Part shown: piece by piece, positions 30,976 to 42,500 of the stretch | How the letters are laid out: every line of letters begins with the position of its first letter | Numbering within the stretch: the stretch's first letter is position 1 | DNA from: Chrysomallon squamiferum | Lineage: Eukaryota > Mollusca > Gastropoda > Neomphalida > Peltospiridae | Length of the DNA stretch: 42,500 bases | NCBI GenBank assembly: GCA_012295275.1 | Contig: CM022667.1 | Span: 7,675,038-7,717,537, forward strand | Direction: 5' to 3' | Position numbers and translations under genes: made by a program | The notes under the pieces: model-generated | What the model saw: the letters and a program-made list of their open reading frames with translations, nothing else | Database searches by the model: none | What the model was told of the DNA's origin: nothing

Positions 30976-31439
30976 GATACATACATACGTAATACACAGT
31001 GTATATGAATAAACAGTCTTTGATGAAAGAAGACGGACAGATAGACGGACGCAATAGAATCGTAGAACAGCAAAGTTTCATTTTAGTCATGTTCCCCGAA
31101 AAGATGACTTCATTTCATGATAATTTTAAATAAGCTATATTGCATTTTATATACAATTAAATTTCAGTTTCATTGACTTAAAACCATTAAATTAAAAACA
31201 AATAATATAAAATAAATTAAAGAATTAAAAAATTAAAAAACCCCGCTAAAACACAAACATTTTTTTTCTTCCTTTTTTAAAATACTGTCAATAACTTCCG
31301 AAAAGAAAAATTCTTCGTGTTTTCTGTTTTCTTTTTGACGCGATGGTGCTATTCATGTGTTACTCCTGTTAGTTTTTATTTTTTGTTGATGTTGCGGTCA
31401 TTGGTAAGACAAGTATTATAATTTGCATATAATAAAAAG

Positions 31440-31945
31440 CAAAATAGATAGATGCATAGACAGACAAACAGACCGACAGACAGAGAGTAGACAGTCAGGC
31501 AGTCTTAAAGGCAAATAGGTAGTTAGATACATTCACAGACAGACAGAGAGATAAACAGAAAGATAGACAGACATAAATGTACAATGATAGACAGAGATAA
31601 ACATACAGATAGATTGACAGACAGATAAATATACAGATAGATAGACAGACATAAATGTACAGAGACAGATAAACATACAGATAGATTGACAGACAGAGAG
31701 ATAAATAGATAGACAGACAGACATAAATGTACAGAGATAGACAGAGATAAACATACAGATAGACTGACAGAGAGATAAATAGATAGACAGATAAATATAC
31801 AGATATATAGACATAAATGTACAGACATAGACAGAGATAAACATACAGATAGATTGACAGACAGATAAATATACAGATAGATAGACAGACAGTCAGACAG
31901 ACAGAAAAATAGATAGATAGGCAGATAGAAATACAGACACACAGA
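31440..31945. repeat. GACA/GATA array with higher-order units
   Basis: Tetranucleotides GACA and GATA form a higher-order unit of roughly 80-100 bp marked by GACATAAATGTACAGA followed by GAGATAAACATACAGATAG, seen at least four times. Confidence 0.88.
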
Positions 31946-32793
<848 letters not shown>

Positions 32794-32997
32794 ACGTGAC
32801 TCTGTGGACAACACATCATGTTCAAGAGTGGCTGAACTGGGCGGTGAAAGAATACAACCTTCATGACGTAGAGGTGTCAAAGTTCATGCACTTGGACGGG
32901 AGACAACTCTGCCGAATGGGTAGAGAGGATTTCTGTCGTCTGGTGTCACCTGGCAACGCCAACGCACTGTCTATGCACCTGGAGTATTTACGTAAAG
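32794..32997 (+). CDS. erg/fli1-like: ERG/FLI1-like ETS factor, exon 3: Pointed (SAM_PNT) domain
   Basis: The exon starts after TTTTTAG with AC completing the Asp codon split from exon 2, and ends at G|GTAGTT (phase 1). Its 67 complete codons form residues 186-252, the Pointed domain of ETS factors. TLWTTHHVQEWLNWAVKEY matches the TLW..(E/D)HVRQWLEWA(V/I)KEY start of the ERG/FLI1 domain. The LDGRQLC...REDFCRL stretch matches (I/M)DGKELCKM..(D/E)DF, and HLEYLRK is the last helix. This domain mediates protein-protein association in the family. No frameshift or missing core residue is visible. The ERG/FLI1 assignment over other PNT subfamilies rests on this match plus the KVIVPAD junction. Confidence 0.96.
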
Positions 32998-33399
32998 GTA
33001 GTTACTTCCCCTTGTACGCACAGCGGCATCCTGCTTGGTGTTTGTTTCTTAAAGAAGTAAAATAAAAACAGGATTAAATGTTCAGTCTGTCAGTTCATAT
33101 TCTTGTCTGTCAGGCTGCTGTATGTTATCTATAGAGTTATTTGATCATTTCTTTATTGACTGTCTTTGTGTTTATCTGTCTTTCTGTTCCTCTGTCTACA
33201 TATTACCCATTTATCTATTTACAGTTTCTTTATTTTTTTATTTTATTTTTATTTTATTTTTTGTCTTTCAGTATACAAAACATTTTGTTATATTCTAAAA
33301 TTAGCTTCACTGTTTTACAAAATTTGATTTTAAAATGCATCATGACAACTCTCTCTCTTTTGAGACAGAAACCAAATTTTATAAAATATTTGTGTTTAG
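32998..33399 (+). other. ETS intron 3 (402 bp)
   Basis: A short intron with donor GTAGTT and acceptor GTGTTTAG. It is AT-rich with a (TTTTA)-like patch near 33230-33260. No other feature. Confidence 0.85.
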
Positions 33400-33513
33400 G
33401 GACGACTTCAGGCAGACACGACGTGCTTGACGACCGAAGAGCTGCAGTATCATCGACGACTGTGGCGTACGCACAAAACAACGGCGCTGCTGTTTATGGT
33501 CCAGCAAAACTTG
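33400..33513 (+). CDS. erg/fli1-like: ERG/FLI1-like ETS factor, exon 4 (linker)
   Basis: This 114-nt exon runs from acceptor GTGTTTAG to donor G|GTAAGT, phase 1 at both ends, encoding the residue after the Pointed domain plus 37 codons (254-290). The segment YAQNNGAAVYGP resembles the HARNTGGAAFIFP segment after the Pointed domain of vertebrate ERG. The rest is a poorly conserved, Ser/Thr/Asp-rich linker. Because its length is a multiple of three with the same phase on both sides, it could be skipped without changing frame. Confidence 0.85.
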
Positions 33514-33587
33514 GTAAGTTAGTGCATGTGTACCGAGTTCCTTCAGCTTGCCCCACGTGAATAATTTGAAATTCTTGATAACATGTT

Positions 33588-33960
<373 letters not shown>

Positions 33961-34261
33961 TTTCATTGATAAATTCACAGATGTGAAGTGTAACGTAACA
34001 GAATACAAAATAATAGAAGATCAGGTGAAGTCAGTTCAACGTTTTGAGTAGATCGAAACAATTTGTGTAATTGTAGTTACCTCCCTTCATCTACAAATTT
34101 CTTAACGATCATCCTACACCATTAGACTTTTTTTTTTTAAATTGTTACATTTATATCAGTTTGATTGCGTTAAATAGTGCCTAAATACATGCCAATACAC
34201 GTTACTGTGTTTAATATATGGATAAACAGATAAACAGATATTTATGTTAAATATTTGTCTA

Positions 34262-34299
<38 letters not shown>

Positions 34300-34384
34300 A
34301 AATATAGGTATAAATAATAATAATAATAATAATATTAATAATAATAATAATGGTAATAGTAATAATAAAAATAATAAAAATAAA

Positions 34385-34417
<33 letters not shown>

Positions 34418-34580
34418 TGTATTAGAAGATCAAATAAAAAAATAACAATAGCAACAACAATAATAATAATTATAATAAAATACATCGACAAAAATGATAA
34501 ATTATATTTATCGAACGAATATTTTATTAATTTAATTTTATCACTTTTATATTAGCCATTCGTTCATGTATGACAAAAAA

Positions 34581-34634
<54 letters not shown>

Positions 34635-34660
34635 TAATGATAATCTCGGCTTAAAACTTG
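33961..34660. repeat. ETS intron 4: AT and AAT microsatellites
   Basis: (AT)n at 34265-34297, AAT and AAAAT words at 34314-34420 and (AAT)n at 34582-34635. No exon. Confidence 0.85.
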
Positions 34661-35690
34661 CACTGTGTATGACAACATCAGAGAGACCGCGGAGAACAAA
34701 CCCGTGCACGTGATTTTCTTTCAGTGCTGAGCAGGTGAGAGAAAGACTGGCGACTCAAAGCGCCGACACTTTGAGATTTCGGTTGACAATAGACTGATGT
34801 TGACAGTTTGTACCTCGACTGTGTGATACAACGGCGACCATTGTCAGTGATCAAGAGGTGTTGCGTTACACCGCCGGGTACAGACCACTCTGACGTTGCC
34901 GTTGTTATCGTCGTCGTTTTTGTTAGTTTTACAAAGCTGTTTGTTAACGTGGCTTCAGTAACCGTGGGAGTTTTCTGTGACACTGAATTTCTCCTCAGTT
35001 GTAGTAGTCGTTGTCAACACTCCCGACTGACGTAAAGTTTCTTCTGTGTGTGCGTGTGTCATCTGCGTTTGTATACGTCTGTGTTTACGTACTACTGTTA
35101 TCTGTATGTGTTGTAACTGTTGAAGATCGAATGTTCTCTAGTTTTTAAAGATATTTTTGCATACGACGAACTCAAGTTTGCTTTGTATCATCCAACGTAC
35201 TTCTGATTATCTTACAAAATGTATAGAAATAATAAATTATCTGAATCTAGAAAACGTTTCTACATCTTCTTAAAAAAACCTACGTTATTGTAGATTCATA
35301 AAAACTAAAAACACAAACCAACAAACAAACTAACAAGTAAATAAATAAATAAATAAATAAATAAATGAATGAATGAATGAATAAATAAATGAATAAAAAG
35401 TCAAAAAACTGCAACTGCATTGAATACTGTGAATTAACTGGGTATATAAATTGTAATAAAATGCTAAAGGCCTATTTTAACAGCGTCTTTTCTCACTACT
35501 CATTTAAAAATGTGTGAATCAAATGAAATTTTTTGGATTAGCTTTGATGTTTCTTTCTGCTGTTACTTAATGTCGTTTAAAAAGAAATGGTTAAATTTTT
35601 AAATATTCATGGTGATGTGTCATGTAACAAGCCACTGAAGAAAATAACAGTGATTACCAAGAACTGTTGCTGCTTGCAAAGGACTGCCAT
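34661..35690. other. ETS intron 4: unique segment of balanced composition
   Basis: About 34661-35060 is clearly less AT-rich than surrounding DNA and not repetitive, so it may be a regulatory element. (AAAT)n follows at 35338-35395. No exon with compatible phase was found. Confidence 0.45.
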
Positions 35691-35698
35691 AACAGTTC

Positions 35699-36882
35699 TA
35701 AAACTGTGTGTCCACTACTGGGCAGTGTAAAGTATGAAACTGTGATAAAACTGTGTGTCCACTACTGGGCAGTGTAAACTATGAAACTGATAAAACTGTG
35801 TGTCCACTACTGGGCAGTGTAAAGTATGAAACTGATAAAACTGTGTCCACTACTGGGCAGTGTAAAGTATGAAACTGTGATAAAACTGTGTATCCACTAC
35901 TGGGCAGTGTAAAGTATGAAACTGATAAAACTGTGTCCACTACTGGGCAGTGTAAAGTATGAAACTGTGATAAAACTGGGCAGTGTAAAGTATGAAACTG
36001 ATAAAACTGTGTGTCCACTACTGGGCAGTGTAAAGTATGAAACTGATAAAACTGTGTGTCCACTACTGGGCAGTGTAAAGTATGAAACTGATAAAACTGT
36101 GTGTCCACTACTGGGCAGTGTAAAGTATGAAACTGTGATAAAACTGTGTCCACTACTGGGCAGTGTAAAAGTATGAAACTGATAAAATATGAAACTGATA
36201 AAACTGTGTGTCCACTACTGGGCATTGTAAAGTATGAAACTGTGATAAAACTGTGTGTCCACTACTGGGCAGTGTAAACTATGAAACTGATAAAACTGTG
36301 TGTCCACTACTGGGCAGTGTAAAGTATGAAACTGATAAAACTGTGTGTCCACTACTGGGCAGTGTAAAGTATGAAACTGTGATAAAACTGTGTGTCCACT
36401 ACTGGGCAGTGTAAACTATGAAACTGATAAAACTGTGTGTCCACTACTGGGCAGTGTAAACTATGAAACTGATAAAACTGTGTGTCCACTACTGGGCAGT
36501 GTAAAGTATGAAACTGATAAAACTGTGTGTCCACTACTATGAAACTATGAAACTGATAAAACTGTGTGTCCACTACTGGGCAGTGTAAAGTATGAAACTG
36601 ATAAAACTGTGTGTCCACTACTGGGCAGTGTAAAGTATGAAACTGTGATAAAACTGTGTGTCCACTACTGGGCAGTGTAAACTATGAAACTGATAAAACT
36701 GTGTGTCCACTACTGGGCAGTGTAAACTATGAAACTGATAAAACTGTGTGTCCACTACTGGGCAGTGTAAAGTATGAAACTGATAAAACTGTGTGTCCAC
36801 TACTGGGCAGTGTAAACTATGAAACTGATAAAACTGTGTGTCCACTACTGGGCAGTGTAAAGTATGAAACTGATAAAACTCT
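35699..36882. repeat. 45-bp minisatellite in ETS intron 4
   Basis: About 1.18 kb of tandem units, near 26 by length, each containing GTCCACTACTGGGCAGTGTA and AGTATGAAACTGATAAAACT. Most units are 45 bp; variants of 43 and 47 bp come from loss or gain of GT. Point variants AAGTATG and AACTATG alternate in blocks. The period of 15 codons gives open frames on both strands, not genes. Confidence 0.97.
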
Positions 36883-37560
36883 GCATATCACAGAGCAGTG
36901 ACGTGTGAATGTCGCTAGAAAACATATCTCACTTCTCATCGACACAGTTAACTGTTTCACTAATTGCTGGCGTGAATACCTAGGAAACCACGCAGTAATT
37001 TTACTTTCCTGTCCCGCAATGGGCTGACAAACAAACGTGTTAAATGCATTTCTTGTGTGTTGCAAAGCGGCAGGAAATGTGGTAAATATTTAAAGTTGAA
37101 CACACGGGCGCGCAATCACAAAACTGATTATTGTAATGAAAAGATATTTGTGTGAAAAACTGCGCTGTTCCTCACTGCGGCTACGTAATTAACCTCACGG
37201 ACGGACTGAATCGACGACCAAAGCTTTTCATCTTTTATCGTCTGGTCCCACTGCACATCGCTGTCAACAAACACAACAAAATTACTTTTTGTTGGAACAA
37301 ACGCACAGCGCGGGCAGATCGCTGTGTTTAGCGAGCTGAAACTGAATCGCTTTGTGTGCGGTTTTGTGTTACGTGCAGCAGTTAATATTTGTTTTTAGGA
37401 AGTGATTACATAAACACAGGAATTAATATATTTGTAGTTTTCCTTCCGTAACTGTCACACACACAAAAACTTCTCTTTGAGATTAGATTTCATCACTTTC
37501 ATAATTGATTCAGTGAGAATTTGTGTTTGGTAAAAAAATTACTTTGAAATTAACGTTTAT
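36883..37560. other. ETS intron 4: unique, less AT-rich island
   Basis: No repeat and no long frame. It includes several GGAA words (CAGGAAATG, TAGGAAGTG, TAGGAAACC), CGGGCGCGC and a CAGCGCGGGCAG stretch. An enhancer or internal regulatory element is possible but not shown. Confidence 0.4.
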
Positions 37561-37574
37561 TTAATTAATACGTA

Positions 37575-37666
37575 CTTTTTGTATTTTTATTTTTATTTTT
37601 ATTTTATTTTTATTTTTATTTTTATTTTTATTTTTATTTTTATTTTTATTTTTATTTTTATTTTTA

Positions 37667-37697
<31 letters not shown>

Positions 37698-37715
37698 TTA
37701 TTTATTTATTTATTT
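37575..37715. repeat. (TTTTA)n pentanucleotide array
   Basis: More than twenty TTTTTA/TTTTA-type units, ending in (TTTA)n. It is the only long array of this period in the window. Confidence 0.93.
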
Positions 37716-38247
37716 TATTATAATTATTCTTAACTGGATAATTTAATTAATTGTTTTTACTATGTTACTATGACAACTATTTGACTGTTTTTATTATAAA
37801 TATTCTTGTCAGCAATGTTGGTTTTTTCATTGAGTTTTGATGTTTTATTAGTTGTTGTTTTTTTTAGTCTTCTTGTGAACATTTTATATAGCACCAGTTT
37901 TTAAAACCTTTTCCTTTTTAATGTTTTTTTTTTTTTCATTTTTCTTAAAACATTTTATAAAATATATTCTAAATAATAAATACTTTAAAGATTTTTTTAA
38001 AGTATATTTTAGACAACAAATATAAAAATATTTTATAAAATACATTTTAGATAATGAATTCTAAAACATTTTATAAATATATTTCAGTAAGTAAATGTAA
38101 ATAACATTTTATAAAACGTTCTTTCTAAATATTTAGAGCCTAAAATAGATTTTATAAAACGTTTTTATATTTATTATCTACAGTATATACTTTATAAAAT
38201 GTTTAAGTAAAATGAAAAACAAATTAAAATAGAAAGTTAACAGAAAC

Positions 38248-38307
<60 letters not shown>

Positions 38308-38640
38308 GCGACCACGAAAAAAGAATAGGAAAATAATAATAATTTTAAACAAAAAAAAAAATGAATGAATGGAAAGTAAGGAAAAAGAAGAAACGAAAAA
38401 AGAATCAGCTGTAAACTAACGTAAAGTAAGTTGAACACAATTTAAAACTGTCTGATGCTTTGCCATGAAAAAATGCGTCGATATGAGAATAAATTTAAAC
38501 ACAGGCACAGGTTTTGTCAATGTATTTTATTTTTACTGTATTTTTTTTTTTTTCAAAGAAAGACTTTAATTTTAATAAAGAACTAAAGACATGAATTGAG
38601 TGCTTCTGATTCATCGTAATATTACAGGAGTGTGTCGATG
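37716..38640. other. ETS intron 4: AT-rich, repeated TTTTATAAAA words, (AAT)n
   Basis: Between 37950 and 38210 the word ACATTTTATAAAA and close relatives recur about every 50-60 bp, a degenerate tandem repeat. (AAT)n at 38250-38307. Confidence 0.6.
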
Positions 38641-38895
38641 ACGTATGAATCTTTTTCCCAGATACTTTCGCAACTCTTGAGAAATCTTTTTTGCGGTGAA
38701 AGCACAAAAAGCCACCGCTCACCCCTTGAACTCTCCAGTGTGTGAGACACAAAACGCTAACCTATGATCCCACGTGCAGAGTAAATATTACGAGCACGTG
38801 GCTGTTGTGGTTGTGTTGCAAGCATTTAACATGGATATTGATCGCGAAGCTGAAAAAGATTAGTGGAAACAGAGGCTCGTACACAGCCGATAGCG

Positions 38896-38976
38896 CCAAT
38901 TGATTGGTTACTTGTTGGAAATCACAGTTATTGTATTAGTAGCCGTATATAAAGTTGGAAGGGGAAATGAGAGTGA
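38896..38976 (+). promoter_or_regulatory. Candidate internal promoter in ETS intron 4
   Basis: CCAAT at 38896-38900 and inverted CCAAT (ATTGG) at 38903-38907 stand about 45 bp before TATATAAAG at 38946-38954, which would place a start near 38976. The spacing is that of a typical TATA promoter. It could drive a short ETS isoform or an unrelated transcript. The 72-codon frame overlapping it is probably not coding. Confidence 0.35.
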
Positions 38977-39220
38977 TGTGTTTGTTGTGGGTGATGAGAG
39001 TCAATTTCCCCATCGTACTGACAGAATCGGATCTGGCGTGATTCTCGCTCTATCAGTTCTCGAAGCGACGAGATTTGAGCAAATGTTGCGATTAATTGAC
39101 TCTGGCGAGGACTGTTAATAAGCAGTTAAAAGCTTGCTGAAACAAGAAAAACACTAAAACTTTTAGCGACTTTCTCAAGGGAAGGAACCTTTCTCTCCCG
39201 TTTTCACTGGCTGGATTTCA

Positions 39221-39374
39221 ATGTGACGTTATGACGTTAGAATCTCTGCGATTTTGATGTAACGTAATGACGTTAAGTATCTGCGATCTTGATGTGACGT
39301 TATGACGACAGATTATCTGCGATTTTTAATGTGACGTTATGAAGTTAGATTCCCTGCGATTTTAACGTAACGCT
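39221..39374. repeat. About 36-bp tandem repeat rich in TGACGTTA
   Basis: Four to four and a half units, each with one or two (G/A)TGACGTTA-type motifs followed by TCTGCGAT(T/C)TT. TGACGT is the half-site of ATF/CREB-type factors. Confidence 0.85.
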
Positions 39375-39433
39375 GATCTCAAGTGGACAAACGTTTTGTT
39401 GTAATTTCTAGGAAGAAAACTAACCAACTAACC

Positions 39434-39506
39434 ATGCACACCTTTAAAAGACAGGATTATTTCAGAACCTGTTCATTCGGGGGATTATCAACTTTTATGT
39501 TTTCAG
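39434..39506 (+). CDS. Candidate alternative first exon in ETS intron 4
   Basis: ATG at 39434 in a good context (ACCATG) opens a 24-codon frame beginning MHTFKRQDYF, followed by one base and CAG|GTATAA. The phase-1 end fits exon 5 exactly. Together with the promoter-like cluster 0.5 kb upstream it could make an isoform without the Pointed domain; short isoforms from internal promoters are known in the ERG/FLI1 family. Upstream ATGs in the presumed leader and the imperfect donor argue for caution. Confidence 0.28.
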
Positions 39507-39526
39507 GTATAAACTACGACGTAGTC

Positions 39527-39527
39527 C

Positions 39528-39599
<72 letters not shown>

Positions 39600-39721
39600 T
39601 AATAACCACAACAATAACATTTATACTTAAACTGTCTCTATATTACTGTCTTTCGTAAAAATAATTAAATATAATACTTTCTATTGCACATTCATTATTT
39701 TCATGATTTTATTATTATTAC

Positions 39722-39766
<45 letters not shown>

Positions 39767-39928
39767 TACTATTATTATTATTACTATTATTAGTATTATT
39801 ATTACTATTATTATTATTACTATTATTATTATTATTATTACTATTATTATTATTACTATTATTTTTATTATTATTATTATTATTACTATTATTATAATTA
39901 GTATTATTACTATTATTGTTATTTTTCT
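39527..39928. repeat. (AAT)n, then ATT/ACT triplet array up to the exon 5 acceptor
   Basis: (AAT)n at 39527-39595 and a mosaic of ATT and ACT triplets at about 39710-39920. The mosaic runs almost to the TTTTTCTAG acceptor of exon 5. Confidence 0.95.
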
Positions 39929-39930
39929 AG

Positions 39931-39984
39931 ATCCAGCATTCGCCAAGTCTACTTGGACTCCTCAGACGAACCCCGCGGCTCAAG
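39931..39984 (+). CDS. erg/fli1-like: ERG/FLI1-like ETS factor, exon 5 (linker)
   Basis: This 54-nt exon runs from acceptor TTTTTCTAG to donor G|GTGAGT, phase 1 at both ends. AT completes an Asp codon and 17 codons follow (292-308). KSTWTPQTNPAAQ resembles the RSAWTGHGHPTPQSKAAQ region between the Pointed and ETS domains of vertebrate ERG. Short linker exons with equal phases are common in this subfamily and are often alternatively spliced. No homologous domain is expected here. Confidence 0.82.
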
Positions 39985-39995
39985 GTGAGTAATTA

Positions 39996-40249
39996 ATTTT
40001 AATTTAAATATCATTAATTAGTCTTAAACACAATTTTAGTTTTGTTGTACTACAAGCCAGACCTCCGTATTTAAATTTAAATATCATTAATTAGTCTTTG
40101 TTCTTAAAAACAATTTTAGTTGTGTTGTACTACAAGCCAGACCTCCGTATTTAAATTTAAATATCATTAATTAGTCTTTGTTCTTAAAAACAATTTTAGT
40201 TGTGTTGTACTACAAGCCAAACCTCCGTATTTAAATTTAAATATTATTA
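39996..40249. repeat. 80-bp tandem repeat just inside ETS intron 5
   Basis: Three copies of an 80-bp unit containing TACAAGCCAGACCTCCGTAT and TTAAATATCATTAATTAGTC, the first shortened by about 14 bp. The array starts only about 10 bp after the exon 5 donor. Confidence 0.92.
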
Positions 40250-40610
40250 CTTCTGCTGCTAGTACTTTGCTGCTACTACTGCTACTACTATTACTACTAC
40301 CACTACTGTTACTACTACTTCTAATAGTATTATTACTACTACTACTCTCCGCTACTATCATTACCACTAATACTATTATTACCACTATCACTTTCACTAC
40401 CTCTAATACTATTATTATCACTATCACTATTATAATTACTACTTCTACAGTTAGTACTAATACTAATACCAATAATATTACTACTGGTGCTGCTAACTGT
40501 ACAACATCTATCACCACTACTACTACAACCTCTGCTATTGTTACAACAATTACTTCTATTATCACAATATTTATTATTACTGTTGTTGTTGTTGTTATTA
40601 TAATGTGCAT
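40250..40610. repeat. ACT/ATT/TGC triplet mosaic in ETS intron 5
   Basis: A degenerate trinucleotide array whose L/V/I/T frames are open on both strands. No coding evidence. Confidence 0.85.
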
Positions 40611-41567
40611 ATCAGTGTAATTATGTTTTGCTCTATGGACTATTTATACGTGTGTGCGTAAAGTAATACACTGTGTAATGCATTTCTATGTATGTGTGTC
40701 TTGTAAATGCTGCTTAGAAAGTGCAGTAATTTCAGTTCAGTATAACCTAATTACCATTTTGTAAAACACAGAGATCAAGTAAAAAGAAAGAAGACAGAGA
40801 AATATTAATTTTAATGTTAATAATGAGAGAGAGAGAGACAGAAAAAATCTACTTTTATATACAACGAAAAGCGTTTATTGAAAACACTGTCACAAAAGCC
40901 AGTCTAGCACCGTTGTTTCAGCATCCAATCAATATGAATGTGAGACTGAAAGAGTTAGACAAAAAAGAAAATGTTACTTTTTTATGTTTGTGTGGTGAAC
41001 AAATTAACCACACTCCGCCCTGGTATTGTGCAGACAAACGCCCCTAATAGACTCCCATTGTACAGAGAACAACCCCTGAACATTCACCTCTCTGTGTGTT
41101 TAATTACTGAAGCATAAACAGGGTTTTACTGTTTCTCAGCGAGGTTTCATGAAATAGTTTTTTTTATTGAGTCTCAGAGATTTAGAAAACACGACTTTCT
41201 GAACAAAAGATCCTTATTAATTCATTGATTGACTGACTGATTAATTATTGTTGTTGTTGTTGTCAGTATTATTATTATTGTTGTTGTTGTTGTTGTCAGT
41301 ATTATTATTATTGTTGTTGTTGTTGTTGTATTATTATTATTTAATTGTTTTGCTTATTGATATTTTACGTATTTAATTAATCCGTATTTCTTTTTTTTTC
41401 TTTTTTTTCCTTTCTTTCCTTAATTCTTTTTTTTATTCTTTCTTTCTCTTCTTATATACTATAATTTATATTTAAAATAAAACAAGGTAATATCATAATA
41501 TTTCTACAACTAAATTGATTATTTATTTATATATATATACACACACACACATACACACATACATTTT

Positions 41568-41599
<32 letters not shown>

Positions 41600-41613
41600 T
41601 TTTTTTTCTTCAG
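40611..41613. other. Rest of ETS intron 5
   Basis: Unique AT-rich DNA. A 77-codon frame at 40814-41047 (ending WYCADKRP) has no splice support or recognised domain. (GTT)n-(ATT)n alternates at 41245-41340. (TTTA)n at 41568-41595 precedes the acceptor of exon 6. Confidence 0.55.
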
Positions 41614-41685
41614 GCTACTCTCATCATTCTCTTCCTGGTATGAAATCAAACTTTGATACCGCGCATGCTCAGTGGAGAACACAAG
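41614..41685 (+). CDS. erg/fli1-like: ERG/FLI1-like ETS factor, exon 6 (linker; gene continues)
   Basis: This 72-nt exon runs from a strong acceptor (TTTTTTTCTTCAG) to donor G|GTGAGT, phase 1 at both ends, giving a split Gly plus 23 codons (310-332), including GYSHHSLPGMKS. It has no sequence-based domain and is called from splice quality, phase agreement and position. The ETS DNA-binding domain and the C-terminus are not in the window, so the gene is partial here. Confidence 0.78.
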
Positions 41686-42500
41686 GTGAGTGTAACAACG
41701 AGTAACATTACGTTTCTGTTACGTGTGTAACACTGTCGATGTCAACACAGTGGATGTAACAATATTTCTGTTTTAACTAGTGATCCGTGAACTGCAGTTT
41801 TAATGTTCTTGTAAAAATAACAGATGAAGTAGACGCATGATGGTTCTTTGAACACCCCCCCCCACCCCACCCACACACACAGATAAAAAAGAAGAAAAAA
41901 AAAGAAGATAATCTGAGACCTTTGCCAATTTTGTGTTGTTTATATTCATTTTTATTCATCCATTCATTCATCGTTCAGTCAAGTTTGACCAGTAACATAT
42001 GACTCGGTCTAAAATTTCTGGTTATTCCTTTTTTCCTTGACATGCACACTTACACGCTCGAACACACACGTCCATGCGCGCACACGCACATTTTAACACG
42101 TATTACAACTTGACTCGTGTTGCATGCAGAAGAACCTGCCTGAGAACAAAACAGCCATTTTTTTTTTTTTTTTTTTCTGAGACTCGGCGTTGATACAAAT
42201 GCTACTCACAAAACGAAAACGTACAAGTTTTTCCTGTATTGTTGCCGTGAGAGAGAACAGTCAAATATCTTCTTGTTCGTAATCTAATTTATTTCTTCAA
42301 CACGGATGTCCGAATTGTATTAAAGAAACCCTAGCTAACTCTGTTGTAATGAATTGTACACGCCAAACTGCCCCTTTGTAAGAGTTCTTCCAGATTACTT
42401 TTCTTCTCCCTTGACCCGTGCTTGCCTTTAAAGCTCTTTAACTGTCCCTTTGTTTTTCTCGTTAATAATAGTTATAATAATAATAATAATAATAATAATA
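41686..42500. other. Start of ETS intron 6 (runs off the window)
   Basis: Mostly unique sequence with a poly-C patch (41858-41870), poly-T (42161-42176) and an (AAT)n starting at about 42475 that runs off the end. No ETS-domain exon seen. Confidence 0.6.

Noticed and set aside
34725-34734. 10-nt micro-exon (TTTCTTTCAG ... CAG|GTGAGA) in ETS intron 4
   Set aside because: Inclusion would shift the frame relative to exon 5; probably chance splice-like sequence.
35779-36901. Tandem 15-residue repeat proteins on both strands
   Set aside because: Period-45 minisatellite in an intron; units with 43 or 47 bp break the frame repeatedly.
38900-39118. 72-residue frame with hydrophobic N-terminus
   Set aside because: It overlaps the promoter-like CCAAT/TATA cluster, has no splice support and no recognised domain.
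40814-41047. 77-residue frame ending WYCADKRP in ETS intron 5
   Set aside because: No phase-compatible splice sites and no family recognised.

Overview
The window is nuclear DNA of an animal. It has spliced genes with GT-AG introns, TATA and CCAAT promoters, AATAAA polyadenylation signals, long introns and an extreme load of simple-sequence and minisatellite repeats. A lophotrochozoan, possibly a mollusc, would fit the repeat-heavy AT-rich style, but nothing here fixes the phylum. No rRNA, tRNA, CRISPR or bacterial-type operon was seen. Most long open frames are artefacts of (AAT)n, (GA)n, (TTTA)n or of tandem repeats whose period is a multiple of three.

Left part (about 0.7-17.4 kb): a tandem array of three minus-strand genes for small secreted cysteine-rich proteins that I do not recognise. 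Genes A (3055-4813) and B (12612-14566) are complete four-exon paralogues of 168 residues each, lying in two copies of a segmental duplication of about 7.1 kb (about 700-7790 and 10195-17385). A more diverged third paralogue, gene C (8237-about 8949), sits between them. A and B have the same promoter (TATA plus two CCAAT boxes), an initiator codon that ends exon 1, a signal-peptide exon, a cysteine exon beginning TTCEPCPY and a second cysteine exon ending PQDCRC. Promoter and 5' leader are identical over roughly 190 bp, yet coding differences between A and B are mostly amino-acid replacing.

Middle (about 17.4-24.7 kb): no confident gene. It holds unique AT-rich DNA, an inverted copy of an element found upstream of genes A and B, a possible mobile-element fragment, and many microsatellites.

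Right part (about 24.7-42.5 kb): the 5' portion of a plus-strand ETS transcription factor of the ERG/FLI1 subfamily. Coding exons found: a probable initiator-codon exon ending at 24864, then 25502-26051, 32794-32997 (Pointed/SAM domain), 33400-33513, 39931-39984 and 41614-41685. All junctions from exon 2 onward are phase 1, and the ETS DNA-binding domain must lie beyond the window. The putative promoter has a consensus ETS site. The large introns hold minisatellites and two phase-compatible candidate alternative first exons, one of them downstream of a CCAAT/TATA promoter-like cluster in intron 4.
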